Shown here: piece by piece, positions 8,568 to 16,727 of the stretch | Numbering within the stretch: the stretch's first letter is position 1 | Layout of the letters: each line of letters opens with the position of its first letter | Origin: Mucilaginibacter sp. | Lineage (GTDB): Bacteria; Bacteroidota; Bacteroidia; Sphingobacteriales; Sphingobacteriaceae | Assembly: GCF_025359345.1 (NCBI RefSeq) | Contig: NZ_JANYGQ010000035.1 | Coordinates: 165,202 to 229,201, forward strand | Direction of reading: 5' to 3' | DNA length: 64,000 bases | The notes under the pieces: model-generated | Databases searched by the model: none | What the model saw: only the letters and a program-made list of their open reading frames with translations | Told to the model about the DNA's origin: nothing | Program-made: the position numbers and the translations under genes

Positions 8568-9135
8568 ATTGAACCGCTTTTTCATCTACATGAAAAACAC
8601 CGGTGGTCTGCAAAATATGCCACGGGTAAAGACTATCATTGCTATCAGCGCCTACCCCCTCCATGATAGTACCATCAGGGCTTGTTATCTCAACCGGCTT
8701 GGTGGACTTAAATGTTTTGGCTGTCATGTCATAAACCAATTCTTCCGATTTAAACACATCCCCATGCGCACTCGTAGCTACAACATGCCGCCTGAATTCA
8801 ATTAGATTCTCTTTCTCGCGTTGAATGGCATAGTCTGATACAACGCTGCCGCTTTCTTTTAGATTACTGTCGTAAAAAATTATTTTAATTCCTTTGGGAA
8901 ACTCTTTATAAGGCTTGGGCGTGTTGTCCGAATAATCAATCATCAGCGGCCCGGTCACATGTGCCTTAACCTTCGCCGAGTCGCTGTAAATCATATCAAC
9001 ATCTGTGGTGCGCGAAATGGGTTTATCCTCTTCTTTTGAAGCAATTTTCTTGATGTCGTTCAACGAGTTTTCGCACGAGCAGAACGCAAGCATTATGCCC
9101 GTCAATAGCGTTAACTTAGTTGCCCGGATATTCAT
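8566..9135 (-). CDS. lptC: LptC-like LPS export periplasmic protein
   Basis: A 189-residue protein with an N-terminal hydrophobic segment ending in a lipobox-like AFCSC near residue 20. LptC/LptA-type beta-jellyroll sequence follows (DVDMIYSDSAKVKAHVTGP, GIKIIFYDSN, FRRHVVATSAHGDVFKSEEL, PDGTIMEGVGADSNDSL). LptC proteins hand lipopolysaccharide from the LptBFG transporter to LptA across the periplasm. The Bacteroidota version is often a lipoprotein. It follows coaX and the outer-membrane barrel on the same strand, an order I recall from related genomes. A heptamer array sits at each end of the gene. Confidence 0.78.
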   Translation of the reverse strand: MNIRATKLTLLTGIMLAFCSCENSLNDIKKIASKEEDKPISRTTDVDMIYSDSAKVKAHVTGPLMIDYSDNTPKPYKEFPKGIKIIFYDSNLKESGSVVSDYAIQREKENLIEFRRHVVATSAHGDVFKSEELVYDMTAKTFKSTKPVEITSPDGTIMEGVGADSNDSLYPWHILQTTGVFHVDEKAVQ

Positions 9136-9144
9136 ATTGAAGAA

Positions 9145-9179
9145 GAATCAAGAGTCAAGATACAAGAATCAAGATAAAA
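9145..9179. repeat. Degenerate heptamer array (consensus GAATCAA)
   Basis: Five units: GAATCAA, GAGTCAA, GATACAA, GAATCAA, GATAAAA. It lies ten bases upstream of the lptC start. Confidence 0.75.
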
Positions 9180-9225
9180 ATCACAAACAGGCCTTTCCTG
9201 CAAGCAAATCTAACTCCCAAACGAA

Positions 9226-10554
9226 TTATTGGAACTTATATTTTTGGAACCACTTATCGTTAAGCGTAAAGCCTAAATGTATGTTAACGTAGTTTTCTTT
9301 AACCAACCCGCTTGCAACCGTACCACGCTGACCTACCTCGGCAGATATGTTAATTTTATAAAACGAAGAAAGCGTTTGTGATGGCGCCAAAGGCAGGCCA
9401 AGGCCGAAAGTAACCGCATACCTGTTAATGTTGGTATTGTTTACGTTAAGGTAAGTTTGGTCGTAAATAAAGCCTAAACGGTAATCAACCCGCTGAAAAT
9501 AGTTACGCAACGCGTTATTATCAGGTGTGAACTGCCCGCCCACGGCAAACGTTTTACTATTTTGTATATTTTCAGCCTTCGCGCCGTCAATAGTAAGGCT
9601 GCTCCAGTTACCTAAAGTTAAATCAGCGCCTACCAAAAATTTGTTATCTACCTGGTACGATAGTCCAAATCGGTTAATAGAAGGCAGTTTTATTTTCGAT
9701 TTTTCGTTCTGGTGGTTCACTATCGAGTCCGCTGGCGCCTTTTCATTACCGCTTGCGTCGTAAGTATACTGGCTCACAATATAAGACGATGTGTTTGTTA
9801 TACTATTAGCCGTTGAAGCTGAATAACCAACTGTAAAGTGCCGGGTATTATTCGCCCAATCGAACGAATACTGAAGACCCAGATCATAGTTCAAACCACC
9901 AACACTTTTGCTGTCTTCAATGCGCGAGTTTAGCGCACCATATAAAGTCGGAACTTCGGTAGAAGCTGTTTGAACTATGTTACCGAAAATATAAGAAGCA
10001 TTAGCGCCGATTGACAAGTGGCCTATTCCAAACCCGTAACCGATATACGCCTTTGAAAGACCGCCGGTACCGTTGTAAAGATAATTTACTGCATTGGTAT
10101 CAACCGGCGAACCCGAGCCAAAGTTTGGCTTTACCTGTTTATAATTGTATCCAACTTCGCTGTAAGGCATTAAACCAAAGCTAAGCGCCGACCGTTTGCT
10201 AACCGGTACAGCAAAATTAACGTGGCTAAGCCTGAAGTTTGAATTGCGTACACTTGTCTGCCCTGTTTGGCTTAATCCAATCGAGTTTACATAAATGCCC
10301 ACATCAAAGGTAGTATAGTTGATAAACGAATACGATGCAGGGTTCTGTACGTTTATGGTGTTGTAATTATTTATTTTGTTAATAGCGGCTGATATGCCGC
10401 CCATGCCCCTTTGTTGTGGCGTTACAGCCGGGTCTATATCACCCAGCCCATATCTTGAATAAGGCGAACTTGTAGTAGCGGTTGTTTGTGCGTGTGCCCC
10501 GTATACAGAAACAGCAAATATTAGTATTATAAAAACCCTGGTATATTTAATCAT
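9226..10554 (-). CDS. Outer-membrane beta-barrel protein of unknown function
   Basis: A 442-residue protein. Residues 1-23 are a signal peptide (VYGAHAQ). SSPYSRYGLGDIDP and QQRGMGG follow, an opening common to Bacteroidota OmpP1/FadL-like or PorV-like barrels. The remainder alternates polar and hydrophobic residues as in long beta-strands (YSVDNK-type hairpins, GLGLPLAPSQTLSSFY). Its start overlaps the end of coaX by 8 bp, so the two are cotranscribed, with lptC downstream. A role in hydrophobic compound transport is possible for FadL relatives but is not shown here. Confidence 0.75.
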   Translation of the reverse strand: MIKYTRVFIILIFAVSVYGAHAQTTATTSSPYSRYGLGDIDPAVTPQQRGMGGISAAINKINNYNTINVQNPASYSFINYTTFDVGIYVNSIGLSQTGQTSVRNSNFRLSHVNFAVPVSKRSALSFGLMPYSEVGYNYKQVKPNFGSGSPVDTNAVNYLYNGTGGLSKAYIGYGFGIGHLSIGANASYIFGNIVQTASTEVPTLYGALNSRIEDSKSVGGLNYDLGLQYSFDWANNTRHFTVGYSASTANSITNTSSYIVSQYTYDASGNEKAPADSIVNHQNEKSKIKLPSINRFGLSYQVDNKFLVGADLTLGNWSSLTIDGAKAENIQNSKTFAVGGQFTPDNNALRNYFQRVDYRLGFIYDQTYLNVNNTNINRYAVTFGLGLPLAPSQTLSSFYKINISAEVGQRGTVASGLVKENYVNIHLGFTLNDKWFQKYKFQ

Positions 10555-11287
10555 TATTAGTTTGTATTGCTGCGTTTAATCCTTTTAGAACCAAGTGAGG
10601 CTCAATTTTTATATAGGGGGCAAAGATGCTATTTTTTAGCAGCGTATCAAAAAAAATACTATCGCCGCCGCTAAGCACAATATTCAGCTCTTCCCCGTTT
10701 TTTTTATAGCTTTTTATAAAGCCTTCCAATTCATATTTTATCCCGTTTTGCACCCCGGATATTATCGCCGATTTCGTGTCATTGCCGCTGTCGGCGGTAA
10801 AACTTTCATCGGCTTTTATTAAAGGCAAACCGGCTGTATAATTATTTAATGCCTTATAACGCATATTTAAACCCGGCGATATACTGCCCCCAAAATAATT
10901 TCCCTCGGCGTCAACCCAGTCGTAGGTAATGGCAGTGCCCCCGTCAATTACCATGTTGCTTTTACCTGGGTACAGGTGGTATGCACCTATTACTGCGGCC
11001 AGCCTGTCGAGCCCGAGTGTTTGTGGGGTTAAATAATGGTTGGTTATGCCACTTGTCATCCCGGCACTAAAATATACCAGCATTACTTTGCCGGCCAGTA
11101 TATTTTGCCACTCCTCTTTTTCTTTTTTTACTGATGATATAATGGCCTTACCGATGGCATAATCAGCGAGGGATTTATCAATTATAGTTTCATCAACCTG
11201 GCTATACTGGTCTGTCTGTAACAGCCTGTCGTGTTCAAAAACAGCAATTTTTGTAAACGTATTGCCGATATCGATAACCAGGTTCAT
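10547..11287 (-). CDS. coaX: Type III pantothenate kinase
   Basis: A 246-residue cytoplasmic enzyme that phosphorylates pantothenate in the first step of CoA synthesis. The motifs match the type III (ASKHA fold) family: LVIDIGNTFTKIAVF at the N-terminus (phosphate 1 loop), TLGLDRLAAVIGAYHLY (pantothenate-binding GxDR motif) and MVIDGGTAITYD (phosphate 2 loop). GGSISPGLNMRYKAL and LSGGDSIFF complete the fold. The length is normal for the family. It overlaps the following barrel gene by 8 bp. Confidence 0.95.
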   Translation of the reverse strand: MNLVIDIGNTFTKIAVFEHDRLLQTDQYSQVDETIIDKSLADYAIGKAIISSVKKEKEEWQNILAGKVMLVYFSAGMTSGITNHYLTPQTLGLDRLAAVIGAYHLYPGKSNMVIDGGTAITYDWVDAEGNYFGGSISPGLNMRYKALNNYTAGLPLIKADESFTADSGNDTKSAIISGVQNGIKYELEGFIKSYKKNGEELNIVLSGGDSIFFDTLLKNSIFAPYIKIEPHLVLKGLNAAIQTNND

Positions 11288-11294
11288 TTATTTT

Positions 11295-11364
11295 AAGTCT
11301 TGAGTCGCGAGTCTTAAGTCCTAAGTCAAAAAACAATGACCCAATGACGTAATGACCCAATGAC
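11295..11364. repeat. Two adjoining degenerate arrays, period 7 then period 8
   Basis: Units AAGTCTT, GAGTCGC, GAGTCTT, AAGTCCT and AAGTCAA occupy 11295-11329. From 11335 the word AATGAC recurs at 11335, 11343, 11351 and 11359, a period of 8. The second array ends on the stop codon of purQ. This is nearly all of the gap between purQ and coaX. Confidence 0.75.
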
Positions 11365-12056
11365 TACGCTTTTACCAGTGACAATATCGATTCAAAAATT
11401 GCCAGCCCGTCTTCGTTAGCCACTAATGCATCCGATGCGCGTTCCGGGTGAGGCATAAAGCCAAACACGTTACGGTTTATATTGGTGATACCGGCAATGT
11501 TATCCAACGAGCCGTTAGGGTTCGATTCAGGTGTTATCATACCATACTCATCGCAATATTTAAACAGCACCAAATCATCATCATACAGCGATTTCAAAAC
11601 ATCAGCATCGGCAAAATAATTACCCTCGCCATGTGCAATAGGTATTTTAAGCGCCCTTTCAGGGTCTATCTGCGCAGTGATCAATGAATTGGTGGTTTGC
11701 GCCTTCATATAAATGTTGCGGCAAATAAACTTGCGGTTTTCGTTATGCAGCAATGCGCCCTGTAACAGGCCAGCTTCGGTTAATACCTGGAAACCATTGC
11801 AAATACCCAAAACATAACCGCCGCGCGCAGCAAACTGTATTACTTCGGTCATGATAGGCGAAAAACGCGCTATCGCGCCCGAACGCAGGTAATCGCCAAA
11901 CGAGAACCCACCCGGTAAAACAATAAAGTCGGCACCCTGCAGGTCGTGGTCTTTATGCCATAGGCGGACCACCTGCTGGCCCATTATTTTTTCTAATACA
12001 TAGATGATGTCCTCATCGCAATTAGAACCCGGGAAAACAACTACTCCAAATTTCAT
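11364..12056 (-). CDS. purQ: Phosphoribosylformylglycinamidine synthase subunit PurQ
   Basis: A 230-residue class I glutamine amidotransferase that supplies ammonia to PurL for FGAM formation in purine synthesis. It opens KFGVVVFPGSNCDEDI, typical of PurQ. The nucleophile cysteine is in GYVLGICNGFQVL, and the catalytic His/Glu are in MPHPERASD. PGGFSFGDYLRSGAIA is the oxyanion-side motif. The length suits the small stand-alone subunit, so a separate PurL is expected elsewhere. Its own -7 box lies just upstream. Confidence 0.96.
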   Translation of the reverse strand: MKFGVVVFPGSNCDEDIIYVLEKIMGQQVVRLWHKDHDLQGADFIVLPGGFSFGDYLRSGAIARFSPIMTEVIQFAARGGYVLGICNGFQVLTEAGLLQGALLHNENRKFICRNIYMKAQTTNSLITAQIDPERALKIPIAHGEGNYFADADVLKSLYDDDLVLFKYCDEYGMITPESNPNGSLDNIAGITNINRNVFGFMPHPERASDALVANEDGLAIFESILSLVKA

Positions 12057-12084
12057 TAAATTGATTTTTTGTGTAATAATGGTA

Positions 12085-12092
12085 CAAAACTA
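12085..12092 (-). promoter_or_regulatory. -7 box TAGTTTTG for purQ
   Basis: Minus-strand TAGTTTTG matches TAnnTTTG, 29 bp upstream of the purQ ATG, giving a leader of roughly 20 nt. No clear PurR-type operator is seen. Confidence 0.45.
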
Positions 12093-12125
12093 ATATAACA
12101 GCCGTGATTTGAACGAATGTAAAAG

Positions 12126-13115
12126 TTAAAAAGTGTTAAACTGAAAATAGATGATGCTGATTAGCAGCAATAAATACAAGCTTTCGTAAAACCATTTGCT
12201 TTTGGCGTACAAAAAATAGTAAGCAAAAAACACCGCAAGCGGTACTGTGCAAAGCAAAAAATGGTTTAAAGTGAACGGCGTTTTTACATAAAATGATAAA
12301 CCGGCCACCAAAAAAATTATAAACAACAACTGGAACGATTTGCGCACCTGTACATAGCTTTTAAAAAAGTTTTGCTGCAACTTAAAAAAGCAAAGCACCA
12401 GTATGGCAATAACCGGTATAAGCACCAGGTAGTTGTAATAAACAATATTAATTGTATCCGGAAATTTGGTGGCAAGCGGCAACCAGATGGCCGGAAACCG
12501 GCTGATGCTGTCGGATAAAAAATAATACACGGCCAAAAAGAAAAATATGGTCACGTAACCAATAATGCTGGCAACAACCTCGCGCCAGTTAAACGGGCGA
12601 AAGATAAACAGGGCTATCCAAAGCACCAGGAACAGGTAAATAAAGGGCAGGTAAATTACCGAACCAATAGCAACCATCATCCCCAGATCGTAAGCGGCCG
12701 ACTTGGCATCACTGCTTTTATAAAAGCTGAACAGCCTGAATAGCATCCAGATGATCAGAAAATTACAAATAAGCGGCGGGCTCAATACCAAAAACGATTT
12801 AAACAAAGCCGTTGCAGTAACATACATTAAAGCAGGCAGAAACGTAGGCTTACCCAATAAGTTAAAGTGATTTACCAATCGGTTTATCAGCAGACTTTGT
12901 ATAAACACAATGGCTGCGGCCAGCAAAACATTGTAAGCGGTAACTGCCGGGTTAATATACGAGCCAGGCGCAATTAACAGCCGCGCAACAGGTTCAGCAA
13001 ATGCAAATTCGGTTGTAGCCGGGGCGGTAAGCAAATAGCCCGCCCGCGACACAAATAGCACTACAACAAGCAGTAAAATATTGAACGGATTAAGCGTTTT
13101 AAAAAAACCAATCAT
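12126..13115 (-). CDS. DUF6427-type integral membrane protein
   Basis: A 329-residue protein that is almost wholly hydrophobic, with about nine membrane segments (for example NILLLVVVLFVSRAGYLL, YLPFIYLFLVLWIALFIF, VTIFFFLAVYYFL, IYLLLLISIIYF at the end). FIFRPFNWREVVASIIGY in the middle is the most distinctive motif of the Bacteroidota family annotated DUF6427. The function is unknown. It sits between uvrB and purQ on the same strand; I recall it near purine or pyrimidine genes in related genomes. Confidence 0.72.
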   Translation of the reverse strand: MIGFFKTLNPFNILLLVVVLFVSRAGYLLTAPATTEFAFAEPVARLLIAPGSYINPAVTAYNVLLAAAIVFIQSLLINRLVNHFNLLGKPTFLPALMYVTATALFKSFLVLSPPLICNFLIIWMLFRLFSFYKSSDAKSAAYDLGMMVAIGSVIYLPFIYLFLVLWIALFIFRPFNWREVVASIIGYVTIFFFLAVYYFLSDSISRFPAIWLPLATKFPDTINIVYYNYLVLIPVIAILVLCFFKLQQNFFKSYVQVRKSFQLLFIIFLVAGLSFYVKTPFTLNHFLLCTVPLAVFFAYYFLYAKSKWFYESLYLLLLISIIYFQFNTF

Positions 13116-13196
13116 TAAGGGCGTATTTGCGCTGCGAAATTAGCACAATTGTCGTTAGGATAAAACTATAGGGTGATAATAGCTGGTAAATAACAA

Positions 13197-13273
13197 ATAT
13201 CGAACACCGAATTTTGAATGTCCAACACCCAAGTACCCTTCATCATTCGATATTGGATATTCGATGTTCGATA
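13197..13273. repeat. Heptamer array with inverted arms
   Basis: The left part has units ATATCGA, ACACCGA, ATTTTGA, ATGTCCA, ACACCCA, AGTACCC (13197-13238). The right part has TTCGATA, TTGGATA, TTCGATG, TTCGATA (13246-13273). The reverse complement of the right arm begins ATATCGAACATCGAAT and matches the start of the left arm, so the array can fold back. It ends 9 bp before the uvrB stop. Confidence 0.72.
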
Positions 13274-13282
13274 TTTTTTCTT

Positions 13283-15307
13283 CTAAAACTTCTCCTCCAT
13301 CATCTTCTCCAATGCAAACATCTCATCCCTCAACTTGGCAGCCAACAAAAAGTCCATATTCTTCGCGGCGGCAAGCATTTCCTTTTTGGTATTCTCTATC
13401 GATTTTTTCAAATCGGGCTTGGTCATGTAAGCCACAATCGGGTCGGCGGCAAGGCTAACCATGTCGGCTTCCACGTAGGCTTTTTGTATGCCGTCCTTAA
13501 AGTCCATTACCGATGTTTGCTCCATTATCTGCTCGCGGGTTTTACCGACAGTTATTGGGGTAATACCATGCAGCGTGTTATAAGCAATCTGTATTTCACG
13601 ACGACGGTTGGTTTCGTCCATGGTGATTTGCATCGAGTCGGTAATTTTGTCGGCATACATAATTACCCGGCCTCGGTCGTTACGGGCGGCACGGCCAATG
13701 GTCTGAATGAGCGATTTTTCACTGCGTAAAAAGCCCTCCTTATCTGCATCCAAAATAGCCACTAACGATACTTCGGGCAAGTCCAAACCCTCGCGCAACA
13801 GGTTGATCCCTATCAGCACATCAAACTCACCAAGGCGCAGACCGCGCAAAATTTCCACCCGTTCCAGTGTTTTCACTTCCGAGTGTATGTAGCGGCATTT
13901 AATACCCAGCCTGTCCATATATTTTGCCAGTTCCTCACTCATACGCTTAGTCAGGGTGGTTACCAGCACACGGTCGCCCATTTTTATGGTTTTATCCACC
14001 TCTTCCAGCAAATCATCCACCTGGTTTATAACCGGGCGCACATCAATTACTGGGTCGAGTAAGCCGGTTGGGCGTATTACTTGCTCAACCACTACGCCGC
14101 CCGATTTTTCCAGTTCAAAATCAGCCGGCGTTGCGCTAACATACAAAGTTTGCGGCGCCAGCTTTTCAAACTCCTGGAAGTTTAAAGGCCTGTTGTCCAG
14201 CGCTGCCGGCAGGCGGAAACCATAGTCAACCAATGATATCTTCCTCGACCTGTCACCACCGTACATGGCGCGTATTTGTGGCACGGTTACGTGGCTCTCG
14301 TCAATAACCATCAGGTAATCTTCCGGGAAATAATCAAGCAAACAGAACGGCCTAGCACCTGGTAAGCGCCCGTCAAAAAATCGGGAATAATTCTCAATGC
14401 CCGAGCAATAACCCAGCTCGCGTATCATTTCCAAGTCGTAATTCACCCTTTCTTCCAAACGCTTAGCCTCCAAAAAGCGGCCATCGCCAATAAATTGCTT
14501 TTTGCGGGTCTCCAATTCTTCCTGTATTGCCCAGATGGATTGTAAAAAACGTTCGCGCGGGGCAACATAAAGGTTGGCCGGGTAAAGCACCATGTGCGTC
14601 ATTTTTTCCAGCGTTTTGCCTGTGCTCACGTCAAAGCTGGTCAGTTCCTCAATGTCATCACCAAAAAAGGATATACGGTAAGCGTGGTCCATATAAGCCG
14701 GGAAAATATCGACGATATCCCCTTTAACCCTAAAAGTGCCACGTTTAAAATCGGCAGTGGTGCGCGAGTACAATATCTCAACCAACCGGTGCAAAAATGC
14801 ATTTCGTGCTATACGGGTGCCAACAGCAAACTTAAAAACCGAATCCTTAAAATCCTCCGGGTTACCCATACCATAAATGCAGGAAATGGACGACACCACG
14901 ATCACATCCCTCCTTCCCGACATCAGTGCCGATGTGGTGCGCAAACGCAGCTTTTCAATCTCCTCATTTATCTGCAGATCCTTCTCGATGTAAGTATTGG
15001 TTGTAGGGATAAATGCTTCCGGCTGGTAGTAATCGTAATACGATACAAAGTAGTTAACCGCATTCTCCGGGAAAAACTGCTTAAACTCGCCATAAAGCTG
15101 TGCAGCAAGCGTTTTATTGTGACTTAAAATCAGCGTTGGCTTTTGCGTTTGCTGTATAACATTGGCAACAGTAAACGTTTTACCCGAACCGGTAACCCCC
15201 AGCAGGGTTTGGAACGGATCGCCATTATTTACACCTTCAACCAATTGCCTGATGGCCTCGGGCTGGTCGCCAGTGGGAGAATATTGGGAAGTAAGTTTGA
15301 AATCCAT
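13283..15307 (-). CDS. uvrB: Excinuclease ABC subunit B
   Basis: A 674-residue protein, the normal UvrB length. It is the damage-verifying helicase-like subunit of nucleotide excision repair. Walker A GVTGSGKT is at residues 37-44. The beta-hairpin that clamps DNA is SYYDYYQPEAFIP near residue 95. VIDESHVT is the Walker B region, IHSEVKTLER and IGRAARNDRGRVI are helicase motifs V/VI. The C-terminal UVR coiled-coil that binds UvrC is present (LLAAKLRDEMFALEKMMEE). It is flanked by heptamer arrays at both ends. Confidence 0.98.
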   Translation of the reverse strand: MDFKLTSQYSPTGDQPEAIRQLVEGVNNGDPFQTLLGVTGSGKTFTVANVIQQTQKPTLILSHNKTLAAQLYGEFKQFFPENAVNYFVSYYDYYQPEAFIPTTNTYIEKDLQINEEIEKLRLRTTSALMSGRRDVIVVSSISCIYGMGNPEDFKDSVFKFAVGTRIARNAFLHRLVEILYSRTTADFKRGTFRVKGDIVDIFPAYMDHAYRISFFGDDIEELTSFDVSTGKTLEKMTHMVLYPANLYVAPRERFLQSIWAIQEELETRKKQFIGDGRFLEAKRLEERVNYDLEMIRELGYCSGIENYSRFFDGRLPGARPFCLLDYFPEDYLMVIDESHVTVPQIRAMYGGDRSRKISLVDYGFRLPAALDNRPLNFQEFEKLAPQTLYVSATPADFELEKSGGVVVEQVIRPTGLLDPVIDVRPVINQVDDLLEEVDKTIKMGDRVLVTTLTKRMSEELAKYMDRLGIKCRYIHSEVKTLERVEILRGLRLGEFDVLIGINLLREGLDLPEVSLVAILDADKEGFLRSEKSLIQTIGRAARNDRGRVIMYADKITDSMQITMDETNRRREIQIAYNTLHGITPITVGKTREQIMEQTSVMDFKDGIQKAYVEADMVSLAADPIVAYMTKPDLKKSIENTKKEMLAAAKNMDFLLAAKLRDEMFALEKMMEEKF

Positions 15308-15317
15308 AGTGTAAATA

Positions 15318-15325
15318 CAAAGTTA
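15318..15325 (-). promoter_or_regulatory. -7 box TAACTTTG for uvrB
   Basis: Minus-strand TAACTTTG matches TAnnTTTG only 11 bp before the uvrB ATG, so the leader would be almost absent. It overlaps the edge of the heptamer array at 15323. Confidence 0.45.
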
Positions 15326-15357
15326 ACGATTAGCGGTTAGAGATTAGTTAATTAGAG
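15323..15357. repeat. Degenerate heptamer array, left arm of the uvrB-upp pair
   Basis: TTA recurs at 15323, 15330, 15337 and 15344 with a near-repeat at 15352, giving units such as TTAGCGG, TTAGAGA, TTAGTTA. Its reverse complement resembles the array at 15500 on the other side of the gap. Confidence 0.65.
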
Positions 15358-15499
15358 GTCAGTTTATCAGTCAACATTTAATAACCGGGGTAAACCTTAA
15401 TTTTCTAAACAAAATCAAAATAACAATGTGTTAATGACAACGGTATGTCAACAGGAATTTATAGATTTAATTTTTTGTAAATTTATACCTGCATGCCAA

Positions 15500-15534
15500 C
15501 TAATCGCTAACCTCTGATTAACTAATCACTAACG
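15500..15534. repeat. Degenerate heptamer array, right arm of the uvrB-upp pair
   Basis: Units CTAATCG, CTAACCT, CTGATTA, ACTAATC, ACTAACG end two bases before the upp ATG, so the array occupies the ribosome-binding region. It is inverted relative to the array at 15323, and the two bracket the 140-bp divergent promoter region. Confidence 0.68.
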
Positions 15535-15536
15535 CT

Positions 15537-16181
15537 ATGACCTTCATCCTCAACGAAACCAACACCGTCGCCAATAAGTTTTTGGCCGAGCTGCGCGACA
15601 GCAGCATACAGCAGGACAAGGCCCGTTTCCGCAATAACCTGGTGCGACTTGGTGAAATAATGGCTTACGAGATGAGCAAATCGCTTAAATATGGCGAATA
15701 CGAGGTGCAAACACCGCTGGGTTTGGCAAATATAAACCTGCCCGAAACTGATTTGGTGTTAGGTACCATCCTGCGTGCCGGGCTACCCTTTCACCAGGGA
15801 TTTTTAAATTATTTTGATAATGCCTGCTCGCTGTTTGCCACCGCCTACCGCAAAGTGAAAAAGACAGGCGCCTTTATCATCAATATCGACCATATCTCCA
15901 CTCCCGACCTTGACGATAAAACCCTGGTAATGTGTGATACCATGCTGGCTACCGGCCAAAGCCTGGTACAGGTCTGCAAAGAGTTGATAGCACAATACCA
16001 AATAAAAGAGCTACACATTGCCGCCGTTATCGCGAGTACTGAGGGAATTACCCACGTGCGCGCCAACCTGCCCAAAGCAAAACTATGGGTATGCGCGGTG
16101 GATGAGGAAATGACCAGCAAATCTTACATTGTGCCAGGGTTGGGCGATGCAGGGGATTTGGCGTTTGGGGAGAAAGTGTGA
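15537..16181 (+). CDS. upp: Uracil phosphoribosyltransferase
   Basis: A 214-residue cytoplasmic salvage enzyme making UMP from uracil and PRPP. The PRPP-binding loop is LVMCDTMLATGQSL near residue 120-135. The uracil-binding tail is SYIVPGLGDAGDLAFG at the C-terminus. LGTILRAGLPFHQGFLNYF is the other family signature. The length is normal. No Shine-Dalgarno is visible because a heptamer array fills the space before the ATG. The gene is divergent from uvrB. Confidence 0.95.
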   Translation: MTFILNETNTVANKFLAELRDSSIQQDKARFRNNLVRLGEIMAYEMSKSLKYGEYEVQTPLGLANINLPETDLVLGTILRAGLPFHQGFLNYFDNACSLFATAYRKVKKTGAFIINIDHISTPDLDDKTLVMCDTMLATGQSLVQVCKELIAQYQIKELHIAAVIASTEGITHVRANLPKAKLWVCAVDEEMTSKSYIVPGLGDAGDLAFGEKV

Positions 16182-16185
16182 AGAG

Positions 16186-16220
16186 ATTTACGAATTACGA
16201 TTTTAGAATTACGAATGATT
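16186..16220. repeat. Degenerate heptamer array (consensus AATTACG)
   Basis: Units ATTTACG, AATTACG, ATTTTAG, AATTACG, AATGATT start five bases after the upp stop. Confidence 0.7.
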
Positions 16221-16267
16221 TTTATTCCGGAATTCGGATTTAAATGAGGAAGTGACTACAATTATTT

Positions 16268-16684
16268 ATGGATAAAAACAAAGTTGATCTTAGATTAATC
16301 ATTTGCGATTTTGAAGACATCAGTCCTGCTGAAATAACAAGGCTTACCGGTATAACGCCCATTTATGTTCGTATCAAGGGCGAAAAGCGGAACCCTAAAA
16401 ACCCGGAGTCGCCGCTGTGGAAAAATAATCTTTGGTCCATTAATAGCGGCCTTGACGAATTTGCTGATTTTGATTCACAGATGACTGCATTGTTAAATAT
16501 TATTGAAAGTAAAATCGACGTGTTTAAGCCCTTGTGCACAAAATATTATAGCGAGTTTGCATGTGCAGTTTTCATCTATAAAGATAACAATGAGAGCACG
16601 CCAGCTGTGCATTTGGATAGCCGGTACAGGGATATTGCATCGGAATTGAACTGTGAATTTGATTTAGACCTTTATGCGCGGTAA
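16268..16684 (+). CDS. DUF4279-like protein
   Basis: A 138-residue soluble protein. The opening VDLRLIICDFEDISPAEITR, the central SPLWKNNLWSINSG and the ending with LNCEFDLDLY fit the DUF4279 family, small proteins of unknown function often found alone or near toxin/immunity genes. No toxin is next to it. It lies between upp and a nucleotidase on the same strand, with gaps of 86 and 43 bp, and may be cotranscribed with the nucleotidase. Confidence 0.7.
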   Translation: MDKNKVDLRLIICDFEDISPAEITRLTGITPIYVRIKGEKRNPKNPESPLWKNNLWSINSGLDEFADFDSQMTALLNIIESKIDVFKPLCTKYYSEFACAVFIYKDNNESTPAVHLDSRYRDIASELNCEFDLDLYAR

Positions 16685-16727
16685 TTAGAATCTACAATTA
16701 TCGAATTACTGCTAACTTTCCAGAGCG

